A stretch of 64,000 nucleotides of DNA, from positions 2,078,432 to 2,142,431 of the forward strand of contig NZ_CP011402.1 in assembly GCF_001643775.1 (NCBI RefSeq), read 5' to 3'. The DNA is from Denitrobacterium detoxificans. GTDB taxonomy: Bacteria > Actinomycetota > Coriobacteriia > Coriobacteriales > Eggerthellaceae. The notes below the pieces were generated by a model. That model saw nothing but the letters and a program-made list of their open reading frames with translations, was not told the DNA's origin and did no database searches. Positions 33,303 to 41,975 of this stretch are shown in pieces (positions within the stretch are counted from its first letter, which is position 1; each line of letters starts with the position of its first letter). The translations under genes were made by a program, and so were the position numbers.

Positions 33303-35393
33303 CTACACGTAGAACAGAATGTCGTTGTACGTGGGAACGGGCCAGTAACCGTGGTCGGTAATGCACTCCAGCGCGTCAACCTCGGCACGCAGGGCCTCCA
33401 TGGCCGGCACAACCTTCGCAGCGTACGCGTTGGCCTGCTCCTGGCTATCTTCGATAGCCTCGGCAGCCGCATGTTCTTCCTTCAGAGCGTTGTACGCAAC
33501 GTTGGTGGCCTTCAGACCATCGAGGAAGCGCTGCAGCAGCTCTTCCTGATCGGCTAGGTCGGCAGAAGGCAGAGCTTCCTTCACGGCCGTGATGCCCTTG
33601 GCGATCTTCGTAGCGTACGCATTGATGGCCGGAATGTAGTTGCGACGCACCATGCGCTCCATGACGTTCGCCTCGATGTTGAGCGTCTTGGTGTACTTGT
33701 CGAGCTTGACCTCGTAACGGCTGCGAACTTCGTCTTCGCTCAGGATGCCGAACTCGGCGAACAGGTCGATGGACTTCTGGTCGACGAAGCAAGGCAGCGC
33801 CTCGGCGGTGTTCTTGTGGTTCGCCAGGCCGCGACGCTCGGCCTCGATGGGCCATTCGTCGCCGTAGCCATTGCCATTGAACACGATGCGCTGGTGGTCG
33901 GTGAGCACCTGCTTGATGTACTTCAGGGCGGCAGCCTCGAAGTCGGCGCCCTCCAGACCCTGCATGGCGTCGGCGAACGACTTCAGGCTCTTGGCCATGG
34001 CAGTGTTCAGAATCATGTTGCAGTCGGACAGGTTCACCTGGCTACCCGGCATGCGGAATTCGAACTTGTTGCCAGTGAAGGCGAAGGGGCTGGTACGGTT
34101 GCGGTCGGTGTTGTCCTTCAGGAAGTTCGGCAGTACGTCGACGCCCAGGTCCATGGCCACGCGCTCGGCCGACTTGTACGGACGATCGTTGATCAGAGCT
34201 TCCACAATGGCGCCGAGTTCATCGCCCAGGAAGATGCTGATGATGGCCGGAGGCGCTTCGTTGGCGCCCAGGCGGTGGTCGTTACCAGCGCTGGCCACGC
34301 TCATGCGCAGCAGCTCCTGATATTCGTCGACCGATTCGATAACGCAGGTGAGGAACACCAGGAAGCGCAGGTTGTCGGCAGGAGACTCGCCCGGCTCGAG
34401 CAGGTTCGTCTTGCCGTAGCTGATGGACCAGTTGTTGTGCTTACCGCTGCCGTTGATGCCCTCGAACGGCTTTTCATGCTGCAGGCATACCAGGCCGTGA
34501 TGGCTGGCGAGCAGCTTCATCTTTTCCATCGTGAGCAGGTTCTCGTCGATGGCGCGATTGGCGTTCGTGAAGATGGGGGCCAGTTCATGCTGGCAAGGAG
34601 CAACTTCGTTGTGCTTCGTCTTGGCAGCAACGCCCAGCTTCCACAGCTCGTCGTCGAGCTCCTTCATGTACTCGTTCACCGTGGGGCGAATGGCGCCAAA
34701 GTAATGTTCTTCAAGCTCCTGGCCCTTGCAGGGGGCAGCGCCGAACAGCGTGCGGCCCGTGAGCATGAGGTCCTGACGACGTGCGTAGTCCTTTTCGGAG
34801 ATGAGGAAGTACTCCTGCTCGCTACCCACGGTAGTGATGATGTGATGGCCGCCCTCGCCGAAGAACTCGAGAACGCGATTGGCCTGGTCGGAAATGGCCT
34901 TCATGGAGCGCAGGAGCGGCGTCTTCTTGTCGAGGGCCTCGCCCGTGTAGCTGCAGAATGCCGTGGGGATGCACAGCACTTCGTCCTTGATGAAGGCGTA
35001 GCTAGTGGGATCCCAAGCGGTGTAGCCGCGAGCCTCGAACGTGGCGCGCAGGCCGCCGTTGGGGAAGCTGGAGGCATCGGGTTCGCCCTGAATGAGTTCC
35101 TTGCCGCGGAACTTCGTGATGGCGCGACCGTCGCCTACGGGCTCCATGAAGCTGTCGTGCTTCTCGCTGGTGATACCCGAAAGAGGCTGGAACCAATGAG
35201 TGTAGTGCGTAGCGCCGTTTTCGATGGCCCATTCCTTCATGGCATGGGCGACCGCATTCGCCAGCTCAATATTGAGCGGCTTGCCCTCCTTGATCGTATG
35301 CGAGAGTTCCGCATACGTATCGCTAGGCAGGCGATCCTCCATGACGGCGTCGTTGAACACCATCGAACCGTAGATTGCTTCGATATCCGACAT
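33303..35393 (-). CDS. glnN: Glutamine synthetase, type III
   Basis: The product has 696 residues, the length of GSIII enzymes (about 700) rather than GSI (about 450). The N-terminus MSDIEAIYGSMVFNDAVM and the early HTIKEGKPLNIELANAVAHA are GSIII hallmarks. The ATP/ammonia site is visible as GSEQEYFLI, the glutamate loop as INGSGKHNNWSISYG, and the nucleotide-binding arginines as NRTSPFAFTGNKFEFRMPGS. It makes glutamine from glutamate and ammonia and is common in anaerobes. ATG 35393 has GAGGAG nine bases upstream; the longer start at 35414 does not. Upstream is a long leader with no clear operator. Confidence 0.96.
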   Translation of the reverse strand: MSDIEAIYGSMVFNDAVMEDRLPSDTYAELSHTIKEGKPLNIELANAVAHAMKEWAIENGATHYTHWFQPLSGITSEKHDSFMEPVGDGRAITKFRGKELIQGEPDASSFPNGGLRATFEARGYTAWDPTSYAFIKDEVLCIPTAFCSYTGEALDKKTPLLRSMKAISDQANRVLEFFGEGGHHIITTVGSEQEYFLISEKDYARRQDLMLTGRTLFGAAPCKGQELEEHYFGAIRPTVNEYMKELDDELWKLGVAAKTKHNEVAPCQHELAPIFTNANRAIDENLLTMEKMKLLASHHGLVCLQHEKPFEGINGSGKHNNWSISYGKTNLLEPGESPADNLRFLVFLTCVIESVDEYQELLRMSVASAGNDHRLGANEAPPAIISIFLGDELGAIVEALINDRPYKSAERVAMDLGVDVLPNFLKDNTDRNRTSPFAFTGNKFEFRMPGSQVNLSDCNMILNTAMAKSLKSFADAMQGLEGADFEAAALKYIKQVLTDHQRIVFNGNGYGDEWPIEAERRGLANHKNTAEALPCFVDQKSIDLFAEFGILSEDEVRSRYEVKLDKYTKTLNIEANVMERMVRRNYIPAINAYATKIAKGITAVKEALPSADLADQEELLQRFLDGLKATNVAYNALKEEHAAAEAIEDSQEQANAYAAKVVPAMEALRAEVDALECITDHGYWPVPTYNDILFYV

Positions 35394-35999
35394 CCTGTTG
35401 TGCTCCTCACTCATAGGCTTAACACGGTGCCGCCCCTACGGGCAACCAAATGCGCGAGCACTGCAGCCCGCTATAGTCATGGTTTCTGGCTACGATACCA
35501 CGGAAATAAGTCTTTCCTCACCATGCTTAGGCAAACATACAAGAGCAATGTTTCATACTGGTTGCAAGTTCGTAAAATGCCGTATAACACAGGTCGTTTC
35601 ATGCAAATCGCGACCGCGCGAGGAAAGCGAGGCGCCTAGTACGAGCATGCGCGCATTTTTGCTCTGCAACCCCGCATCAAGACGTCCAAACGGTCGCCAA
35701 ACCGCAACTTGGGCAAAATCGCGGATCGTTTTGTAAAAAATTCGGCTTCCTACAGGTAAATCTTCGCATGGGACCCGCGCATGGAGTCAATCGAAGCAAT
35801 CTCGCACGCTCGGATTAGCGTTACCCCCTAATCTCAAGCTCCCCACACAAAGGTTCAACCGAAGACAACCTGTACAACGACGATTTTTTTACATTTCGGC
35901 GGTCAATTTTGCCAAAAAGCCGCACCAAGCGACCCATTGGTGGTTTTACCCAACCCAAAGACGTATTTTCCCTTACAGCTCAATCCCATCCGCCTTGTT
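35394..35999. other. Long AT-richer leader upstream of glnN
   Basis: About 600 bases hold no convincing gene. TATAGC-type and TTGCAT-type hexamers occur, but no pair with proper spacing stands out. A CCGAAATGTAAAAAAATCG stretch (minus strand, about 35880-35900) and TTTTTTACAAAACGATCCGC (about 35723-35742) share a run-of-T motif. No known riboswitch fold was recognised. It may be the glnN regulatory region. Confidence 0.3.
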
Positions 36000-36041
36000 C
36001 AGGCCAACGCAGCAGTTAACACAAGGGCCCCATGCAACCAG

Positions 36042-36070
36042 CAACAAAAAGCCCCAGCCAAAGCCGGGGC
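36042..36070 (-). terminator. Second terminator downstream of rpsI
   Basis: On the minus strand GCCCCGGC-TTT-GGCTGGGGC is followed by TTTTTGTTG. It belongs to module 2 of the tandem repeat. Confidence 0.65.
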
Positions 36071-36159
36071 AAGGTTTTGTACGGGCGAGCAAATCGCCCC
36101 GAACCGCGAGAGAGTTGGCTTAGGCCAACGACCGGAGCGGTGAAAGGCCGGCCCTAGCA

Positions 36160-36194
36160 GCAAAAACAAAAGGACCCCGGCAAAGCCAGGGTCC
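36160..36194 (-). terminator. Terminator of the rplM-rpsI operon
   Basis: GGACCCTGGC and GCCGGGGTCC (minus strand) surround TTT and are followed by TTTTGTTTTTG. Confidence 0.8.
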
Positions 36195-36285
36195 CGATTC
36201 TGGTGAGTGCGGGAGGCCCGCCGCGAACCCAAGTTGGCTTAGGCCAACGCAGCGGTTCGCACAAGGGCCTCCCGTGCCACCAGAA

Positions 36286-36678
36286 CTAGCGCTTGCTGAA
36301 CTGCGGGCGCTTACGAGCCTTCTTCAGACCGTACTTCTTACGCTCAACCATACGGCTGTCGCGCGTCAGGAAGCCAGCCTTCTTGAGCTCGGCGCGATAT
36401 TCGCCAGCTTCGAGCAGGGCGCGGGAAATGCCGTGACGCAGAGCGCCGGCCTGACCAGAAACGCCACCGCCGTTGCACAGGGCGATAACATCGAAGTGCT
36501 CAACGGTATCGGTAACCTTGAAAGGAGCGGCCGCGTAATCGACCAGCTGCTGACGACCGAAGTAGACAGCGGCGTCCTTGCCGTTCACCGTGATCTTGCC
36601 GGTGCCGGGCACCAGGCGAACGCGAGCGACGGCATTCTTCCTACGGCCGGTGCCGTAATACATTGCTTCACCTGCCAT
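36286..36678 (-). CDS. rpsI: 30S ribosomal protein S9 (uS9)
   Basis: The product has 130 residues. The family start [20 protein letters not shown], the middle [21 protein letters not shown] and the basic C-terminus ending RKRPQFSKR are canonical; the last Arg reaches the P-site tRNA. ATG 36678 uses GGAGG at the end of rplM, 3 bases after that gene's stop. It is the second gene of the conserved rplM-rpsI operon and is followed by unusual tandem hairpin modules. Confidence 0.98.
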   Translation of the reverse strand: MAGEAMYYGTGRRKNAVARVRLVPGTGKITVNGKDAAVYFGRQQLVDYAAAPFKVTDTVEHFDVIALCNGGGVSGQAGALRHGISRALLEAGEYRAELKKAGFLTRDSRMVERKKYGLKKARKRPQFSKR

Positions 36679-36681
36679 TGG

Positions 36682-37116
36682 TTAATCCTCCAAGCTAATC
36701 TGACGGGGCTTCTGAGCCATATGCGGATGTTCGGGACCAGCGTAAACCTTGAGCTTCATGCCCATGGCGCGACCCAGCGTGTTCTTGGGGAGCATACCCT
36801 TAACAGCATGCTCGATAACGCGCTCGGGGTGCTTCTGCATGGCCTCGGCGAACGTTTCGCTCTTCAGACCACCCGGATGACCCGTGTGACGGAAGTACTC
36901 CTTCTGAGCGGCCTTGGTGCCGGTCAGACGGATCTTGTCGGCGTTCACGATGATCACGAAGTCACCGGTGTCGACATGCGGGGTGTACTGAGGCTTGTTC
37001 TTGCCCTTGAGAATGGTGGCAGCCTTGGTGGCAACGCGGCCGAGAACCTGGTCCTCAGCGTCGATCAAGACCCACTCACGCTCAACTTCGTTGGGCTTGG
37101 CGTAATACGTCTTCAC
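36682..37116 (-). CDS. rplM: 50S ribosomal protein L13 (uL13)
   Basis: The product has 144 residues with a GTG start (TTGGAGG lies 7 bases upstream). Motifs are [36 protein letters not shown] and [20 protein letters not shown], all typical. It assembles early into the large subunit. It leads the operon with rpsI and has a leader of about 200 bases. Confidence 0.98.
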   Translation of the reverse strand: MKTYYAKPNEVEREWVLIDAEDQVLGRVATKAATILKGKNKPQYTPHVDTGDFVIIVNADKIRLTGTKAAQKEYFRHTGHPGGLKSETFAEAMQKHPERVIEHAVKGMLPKNTLGRAMGMKLKVYAGPEHPHMAQKPRQISLED

Positions 37117-37597
37117 TCTGTTTCCTCCAATTACGTTCCTTGTGCTCGCAAACGGCTTCTGAAGCTAGCCGCAAACGAACCCAAGGGGTGTCGTTTTCCA
37201 AAAGTGCAGGCACACACGGACGTCGGGATCCTACTCCGAACACGAATTTCCGGCCCTGGACGACCTTCTGTTTCGTTCCGCATTCGCACTGCTGTACGGG
37301 GCTTCTGAAAGCGAACTTTTGTAGTGTAGTTCCCTGATGCACGAAGTGCAATACGAGCACGCACCCGTTGAACCATTTTTCCGTATATTGCACACGATTC
37401 CGTTCCCCGCTTGTGCCCCACCCCCAAATGGAACCCACATATTGGGGCGTTCGCGCGGAGCCAAATCGCACGAAACGCGCACCAGGATATCAACCCACCC
37501 CTATAGCGCGCGTTGCACGTGCGCGTCTTCACGCCCTCACCGCATTCATAGGGTATAGTGCGAATACCTTTTCGCAATCACGAGAACACGAGGACGC
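37117..37597. other. Divergent promoter region rplM / cysteine desulfurase
   Basis: The rplM promoter candidate lies within it. The leader of about 200 bases can form a hairpin around GGCTAGCTTCAGAAGCC (minus strand), but I cannot match it to a known L13 leader. On the plus strand GGGTATAGTGCG just before 37560 offers a -10 (TATAGT) for the desulfurase gene. No further genes are visible. Confidence 0.4.
37323..37351 (-). promoter_or_regulatory. rplM-rpsI promoter candidate
   Basis: On the minus strand TTGCAC (37346-37351) and TACACT (37323-37328) are separated by 17 bases. Transcription would begin near 37316, giving a 5' leader of about 200 bases. Confidence 0.5.
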
Positions 37598-38776
37598 ATG
37601 CCTCAGCAGATAATCTACCTGGACCACGCCGCCGCCACACCGATGGACCCGCGTGTGCGCGCAGCCATGGCCCCCTTCGAGACCGAGTTGTTCTTCAACC
37701 CGAGCAGCCCCTATGCGCCAGCCGTTTCCGTGCGCAACGCATACGAGCAGGCTCGCGCCGACCTGGCACACGCCATCGGCGGCAAACCCGCTGACATCAT
37801 CATCACGGCGGGCGCCACCGAATCCATCAACCTGGCATTCACCTGCCTGGACAACCCCGATGGAAGCGCCAGCGATGCCCATGTCATCACGACCGCCATC
37901 GAACACGCGAGCGTCCTTGCCAGCGCAAAGGCACACGACCACACCCTAGTTGGCGTAACGCCCACGGGTCGCGTGCTTCCCGCGGAAATCGAGACCGCCA
38001 TCAAGCCCACAACGCGTCTGGTGAGCGTGGGTCTCGCCAACAACGAGCTGGGCACCATCCAGCCCATTCGCACCATCGCCGAAATCGTGCGCGCCGAACG
38101 TCTGCGCCGCCTGCAAGCCGGCGACGCCACTCCCCTGTTCCTGCACTGCGACGCAAGCCAGGGAGCAGGGCAAACGAACATCAACATCAGCAGCCTGGGC
38201 GTGGACATGCTCACCTGCAACGCCGGCAAAATCTACGGCCCCAAGCAAGTGGGGCTGCTGTGGGCGCAGCCCGACGTGGTCCTGCACGCCCTCGTGCACG
38301 GCGGTGGCCAGGAACGCAACCTGCGTTCGGGCACCGAAAACGTTGCCGGCGCCGTCGGGTTCGCCCGCGCGCTCACGCTGGCCGTAGAGGACCGCAAGTT
38401 CGAGGCCGAGCGCCTGCAAGTGCTGCGCGACGGGCTGCAGCGCTACCTCACGCGCGAGTTTCCGCAGGCCGTGGTGTCGGGCCACAAGAAGCACCGCCTT
38501 CCCGGGCACCTGCATATCTCGTTCCCCGGCATCGACGCCGAGCGCATCGTCTTCCTGCTGGAAGAGAAGAACGTGCTCGTAGGTACGGGCGCGGCGTGCG
38601 CGGCGAACAAGGACACGCGCAGCCACGTGCTCGAAGCCATCGGCATGGACCCGCAGCTGGCCGATGGCAGCCTGCGCCTTACGCTGGGGCATCTGTCCAC
38701 GCGCGAGAACACCGTCGTGGCAGCCCAGCTCATTTCCGCGGCCATCCACAGCGAATACGAGAGGATGGCCCGATGA
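37598..38776 (+). CDS. Cysteine desulfurase (IscS/NifS family)
   Basis: This 392-residue PLP enzyme removes sulfur from cysteine as a protein persulfide. Motifs are YLDHAAATPMDP at the N-terminus, GATESINLAF, and HCDASQGAG. The PLP lysine is K211 in CNAGKIYGPKQVG, and HGGGQERNLRSGTENVAG follows. The catalytic cysteine is C334 in GTGAACAANK. The residue before K211 is Gly where NifS/IscS usually have His; related desulfurases show this too. Its stop overlaps the start of mnmA (ATGA), so the enzyme very likely feeds sulfur to tRNA thiolation. GAGGA lies upstream of the ATG. Confidence 0.95.
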   Translation: MPQQIIYLDHAAATPMDPRVRAAMAPFETELFFNPSSPYAPAVSVRNAYEQARADLAHAIGGKPADIIITAGATESINLAFTCLDNPDGSASDAHVITTAIEHASVLASAKAHDHTLVGVTPTGRVLPAEIETAIKPTTRLVSVGLANNELGTIQPIRTIAEIVRAERLRRLQAGDATPLFLHCDASQGAGQTNINISSLGVDMLTCNAGKIYGPKQVGLLWAQPDVVLHALVHGGGQERNLRSGTENVAGAVGFARALTLAVEDRKFEAERLQVLRDGLQRYLTREFPQAVVSGHKKHRLPGHLHISFPGIDAERIVFLLEEKNVLVGTGAACAANKDTRSHVLEAIGMDPQLADGSLRLTLGHLSTRENTVVAAQLISAAIHSEYERMAR

Positions 38777-39861
38777 GCAAGCCAAACGTACTCGTGGGCA
38801 TGAGCGGCGGCGTTGATTCCAGCGTTTCCGCAGCTCTGCTTTTGGAAGCCGGATTCAACGTCACCGGCGCCTACATGAAGAACTGGACGCTCGATGTACC
38901 GGGCGCTCGTTGCCCTTGGGCCGACGATCTGGCCTTCGCGAAGCGCACGGCCGTACGGCTGGGCATCGACTTTCGCGTCTACGACTTCCAGGAAGCGTAC
39001 AAGCGCGACGTGGTGGACTACATGGTGGCGGAATACGCCGCAGGTCGTACGCCCAATCCCGATGTCATGTGCAACCAGGATGTGAAATTCGGGCTCTTCC
39101 TGCAGGCAGCCGAAGAGGAGAACTTCGACTTCATCGCCACGGGACACTACGCGCGCACCGAATGGAACGCCCTCGAAGGCACGGATGCGCTCGCCTTGCC
39201 GCAGCCCGACCGCCACTTGCTTCGCGCTGCCGACACGCACAAGGACCAGACGTACTTCCTCTATCGTATGACGCAGCACGCCATCGATCGCACGATCTTC
39301 CCCTTGGGCAACTTCACGAAGCCCCAGGTGCGCGAACTGGCAGCCGAAAGGAACCTGCCCAGCGCGAACAAGCCCGACAGCCAGGGCATCTGCTTTGTGG
39401 GCGAAGCAAGCATCCGTCATTTCCTGCGCATGTACGTGGAAACGAAGCCCGGCGACATCATCCATGCCGAAACGGGAAAGAAGCTGGGCGCACACGAAGG
39501 GGCTATCTATTACACGTTGGGCCAGCGCAAGGGCCTGAACCTTTCCGGAGGACCCTGGTACGTTGTTGGCAAAGACATGGATGCGAACGTAGTGCTGGTA
39601 AGCGAAAGCAAGGAATCGCTGGAGCGCGGCGAGCGCGAGGTCGCCCTCGACCGCACGTCTTGGGTGGCCGGCAGCGCCCCCGCACCCGGCCGCTATCTTG
39701 CACGCACCCGCCATACCGGCCAGCTGACCTGGGGAAATCTGGAAGCGCACGACAGCGAGGCCACCTTCACCTTCGAGGAAGAGCACGAACGCGTGGCCGC
39801 GGGCCAATCCGTGGTGCTCTACGATGGCGACATCTGTCTAGGCGGAGGAATCGCCCGCTAA
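38773..39861 (+). CDS. mnmA: tRNA 2-thiouridylase MnmA
   Basis: The product has 362 residues. The PP-loop is GMSGGVDSSVSAALLLEAGF at residues 9-28. The catalytic cysteines are C100 in NPDVMCNQDVKFG and C207 in SQGICFVGE. ATGHYAR and YYTLGQRKGLNLSGG are further family blocks. It adenylates and thiolates U34 of tRNA-Lys/Glu/Gln in the cytoplasm. The start overlaps the desulfurase stop by 4 bases (ATGA), indicating translational coupling. In many Gram-positives a dedicated desulfurase is paired with MnmA in the same way. Confidence 0.98.
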   Translation: MSKPNVLVGMSGGVDSSVSAALLLEAGFNVTGAYMKNWTLDVPGARCPWADDLAFAKRTAVRLGIDFRVYDFQEAYKRDVVDYMVAEYAAGRTPNPDVMCNQDVKFGLFLQAAEEENFDFIATGHYARTEWNALEGTDALALPQPDRHLLRAADTHKDQTYFLYRMTQHAIDRTIFPLGNFTKPQVRELAAERNLPSANKPDSQGICFVGEASIRHFLRMYVETKPGDIIHAETGKKLGAHEGAIYYTLGQRKGLNLSGGPWYVVGKDMDANVVLVSESKESLERGEREVALDRTSWVAGSAPAPGRYLARTRHTGQLTWGNLEAHDSEATFTFEEEHERVAAGQSVVLYDGDICLGGGIAR

Positions 39862-39890
39862 CCGCCAACCGACCCCCATACAACACAAAA

Positions 39891-39915
39891 CGGGGCGACC
39901 ACAATGGCCACCCCG
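39891..39915 (+). terminator. Hairpin after mnmA
   Basis: CGGGGcGACC and GGcCACCCCG form an imperfect stem 29 bases after the mnmA stop, preceded by an A-run (ACAAAA) that would give a T-run for the opposite strand. Confidence 0.45.
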
Positions 39916-39925
39916 CATGCCAAAC

Positions 39926-39959
39926 GTCGCCCGCGTGGGAGGGTATTAACGCGGGCGAC
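39926..39959 (-). terminator. Hairpin after the third flavoprotein gene
   Basis: A perfect 11-bp stem (GTCGCCCGCGT, 39926-39936, with 39949-39959) is followed on the minus strand by GTTTG. It is the likely end of the flavoprotein transcript. Confidence 0.6.
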
Positions 39960-40039
39960 AAGGGAAGATCGCAGAGGAGGTGGGGCGTCGTCGCGCTAGG
40001 CGCGCAAGGGAAACAACGCCCCAACCGAAGGATTCCGTG

Positions 40040-41650
40040 CTACTTGTCGGCCAGAGCGCGACCCACCACGTAACCCTGCGTGTGCGCACGGCCAAGGGAA
40101 AGACCGGGCACCGTCATGGGATAGTCGGGGCTACCGAAGAAGTTGCCGGCGCAGTTGCCGATGGCGTACAGACCCTCGATGACCTTGCCATCCTTGTCGA
40201 GCACCTGCATGTCGCCGTTCACGTTCACGCCATGGATGACCGTGGAAACGCCCACATGACGATGGATGCCGTAGAACGGAGGCGTAGCGATCGGCGCAAG
40301 CCACTTGGCGGCCTTGCCCATGTCCTCGTCAACGCCCTTGGCGGCCAGCTCGTTGTAGCGCTCAACCGTCTTCACGAAGGTCTTCACATCGGTCAGGCCC
40401 AGCTTGTTGCCCAGCTCCTCGATGGTGTCAGCCTTGTACGTGTTGATGAGGTTCTCGTACACGCCCTTCTTCTCGCCGCTCTCTTCGGGCATGTAAGCCT
40501 TCATGCCCTCGGGATCGACCAGCTTGCCCGGCCACTCAGCGCAGGCGGTCATGTAATCGCTGTCGAACACCTGGGTGTACCAGCCAGCGTCTTCCTCGCT
40601 GGTGAGGAAGTTGCCCATAACGGCCATGCTCGAGCGCTGCTCGTTGCAGAAACGGGTACCGTCGTTCTTTACGCACAGGAACGGCATGTCGGCCATGGAG
40701 CCCGGGCCGGCATCGAAGTCGTGGATGACCTTGGAGCCGTTCACGGATTCCATGCGAGCGCCTGCCCACACCATCATCTTCTGGCCGTCACCGGTCTTGT
40801 TCTGCTCCTTGCGGTACAGGTTGGCCATGTCGGGATTGTAGTAGGCCATCATGTCGTCGTCGTTCTCGTAGTCGCCCGTGGCAACGACAACGCCCTTGGA
40901 AGCGTTGAACTTCACATACTTGCCGTCTGCCTTGGCGATAACGCCCGTGACCTTGCCGTTTTCCACGACCAGCTGCTGAGCCGGGGTCTCGTAGAAGATT
41001 TCCATGCCCTGGTCTTCGGCGTACTTGGCCACGTCACGCATGCCGTTGCCCGTGTTGTAGGGCTTGGGGCCGAAGTCGAACGCGAAGTAGTTCACGTTGT
41101 AGCCATCGATGGTCTTGATGGCGCTCGTCCACTTTGCGGTGGTATCAACGGTCTGGGCACCGGCCTTCTGGGCGATGTCCCACAGCCACTTCAGGGCCTC
41201 GTAGGAGTTGTTGGCCCACAGCTCGGCCTGTTCGCGACGCGTACGATGGCAGCAGTCCTGCGTGGTCAGCGAGATGCACGCCTGCACGCCAGCCGGATCG
41301 CTGTTCGCGATGTCGATGGAGTCGCAGGTGTTGCCCTGGCTGATGGCGGTCTTTTCCTTCTGCAGCAGAGCGACCTTGGCGCCCTTTTCGAAGGCGGAAA
41401 GCGCGCAGGGCACGCCAGCGGCGCCAGCGCCGATGACCACGATCTCGTAGTCCTTGGTTTCCGCGATGTCGGTAATGGCGTCGGGAGAAGCGAAGAAGCT
41501 CGGCAGCCCGTCGGCCGTGGCAGCGCTGCTGGCGGCCTTCTCGCTCGCGCCCTTGGGCGAAGAGCATGCCGCAAGCGCGCTTGCGCCCGCCATGGAAGCC
41601 GCGGCCACGCCGCCGAACTTGAACAGATCGCGCCTCGAAATGTTACTCAT
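40040..41650 (-). CDS. Tat-exported FAD-dependent fumarate-reductase-type flavoprotein
   Basis: The product has 536 residues. The Tat leader ISRRDLFKFGGVAAASMAG ends LAACSS, again with a lipobox-like cysteine. The FAD fold is YEIVVIGAGAAGVPCALSAF, with LLQKEKTAISQG after it. A middle segment has GVVVATGDYENDDD, and the C-terminus GLYAIGNCAGNFFGSPDYPM packs on FAD. AGGAGGG precedes the ATG. The leader contains two strong hairpins. The gene is divergent from a membrane LuxR regulator. It is the third flavoprotein of this kind in the window, and sequence differences suggest a distinct acceptor for each. Confidence 0.93.
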   Translation of the reverse strand: MSNISRRDLFKFGGVAAASMAGASALAACSSPKGASEKAASSAATADGLPSFFASPDAITDIAETKDYEIVVIGAGAAGVPCALSAFEKGAKVALLQKEKTAISQGNTCDSIDIANSDPAGVQACISLTTQDCCHRTRREQAELWANNSYEALKWLWDIAQKAGAQTVDTTAKWTSAIKTIDGYNVNYFAFDFGPKPYNTGNGMRDVAKYAEDQGMEIFYETPAQQLVVENGKVTGVIAKADGKYVKFNASKGVVVATGDYENDDDMMAYYNPDMANLYRKEQNKTGDGQKMMVWAGARMESVNGSKVIHDFDAGPGSMADMPFLCVKNDGTRFCNEQRSSMAVMGNFLTSEEDAGWYTQVFDSDYMTACAEWPGKLVDPEGMKAYMPEESGEKKGVYENLINTYKADTIEELGNKLGLTDVKTFVKTVERYNELAAKGVDEDMGKAAKWLAPIATPPFYGIHRHVGVSTVIHGVNVNGDMQVLDKDGKVIEGLYAIGNCAGNFFGSPDYPMTVPGLSLGRAHTQGYVVGRALADK

Positions 41651-41691
41651 AGTTTCCCTCCTGTAGATTGCCCCTACCCGGGGCCCCTCTC

Positions 41692-41789
41692 GCCGGCGGC
41701 CCTTCCGCCGGCCGTCCCCTCAAGCGGTTCCCGCCCGCTTTTGGGAGTCGGCGGAAGCGCTGGCTGCAGGCTGGCGTCCCGCCGACTCC
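41692..41789 (-). promoter_or_regulatory. Two-hairpin 5' leader of the flavoprotein gene
   Basis: An 11-bp stem (GGAGTCGGCGG, 41744-41754, with 41779-41789) and an 8-bp stem (GCCGGCGG, 41692-41699, with 41705-41712) lie between the divergent promoter and the Shine-Dalgarno sequence. They could act as an attenuator or mRNA stabiliser. Confidence 0.4.
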
Positions 41790-41842
41790 TGCACCATAGG
41801 TCTTCACATATCCTCCATGCATCGACCAAGCACCCTTTTTGC

Positions 41843-41862
41843 GGGGTTATTTCTCTAACCCC
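41843..41862. promoter_or_regulatory. Inverted repeat, candidate LuxR operator
   Basis: GGGGTTA (41843-41849), 6 bases, TAACCCC (41856-41862), with a further ATAACCC at 41868-41874. It lies in the divergent region between the flavoprotein and the LuxR regulator. Confidence 0.45.
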
Positions 41863-41975
41863 CTCATATAACCCTCTACCGACCTGCGGAAACAGAGTGA
41901 GTGCGTAGGACATTCACCTTTGATAAAATGCTAGGCGGGAGGAAGGATGCGCCGCGACAAGCGCATCGAAACAGA

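Larger units (their letters stand above)
36001..36284 (-). repeat. Tandem hairpin-plus-terminator modules after rpsI
   Basis: Module 1 (36200-36283) is a nested stem with arms CTGGTG/CACCAG, GGGAGGCCC/GGGCCTCCC, GCGAACC/GGTTCGC and GTTGGC/GCCAAC around a 4-base loop, 28 pairs in all. Module 2 (36084-36148) repeats the GTTGGC-TTAG-GCCAAC core with an ACCGC/GCGGT arm. Module 3 (36001-36046) repeats only the right half. Each full module is followed on the minus strand by a rho-independent terminator. Confidence 0.7.

Noticed and set aside
37117-37316. Riboswitch in the rplM leader
   Set aside because: No aptamer fold known to me could be matched. A ribosomal-protein leader is possible but unsupported.
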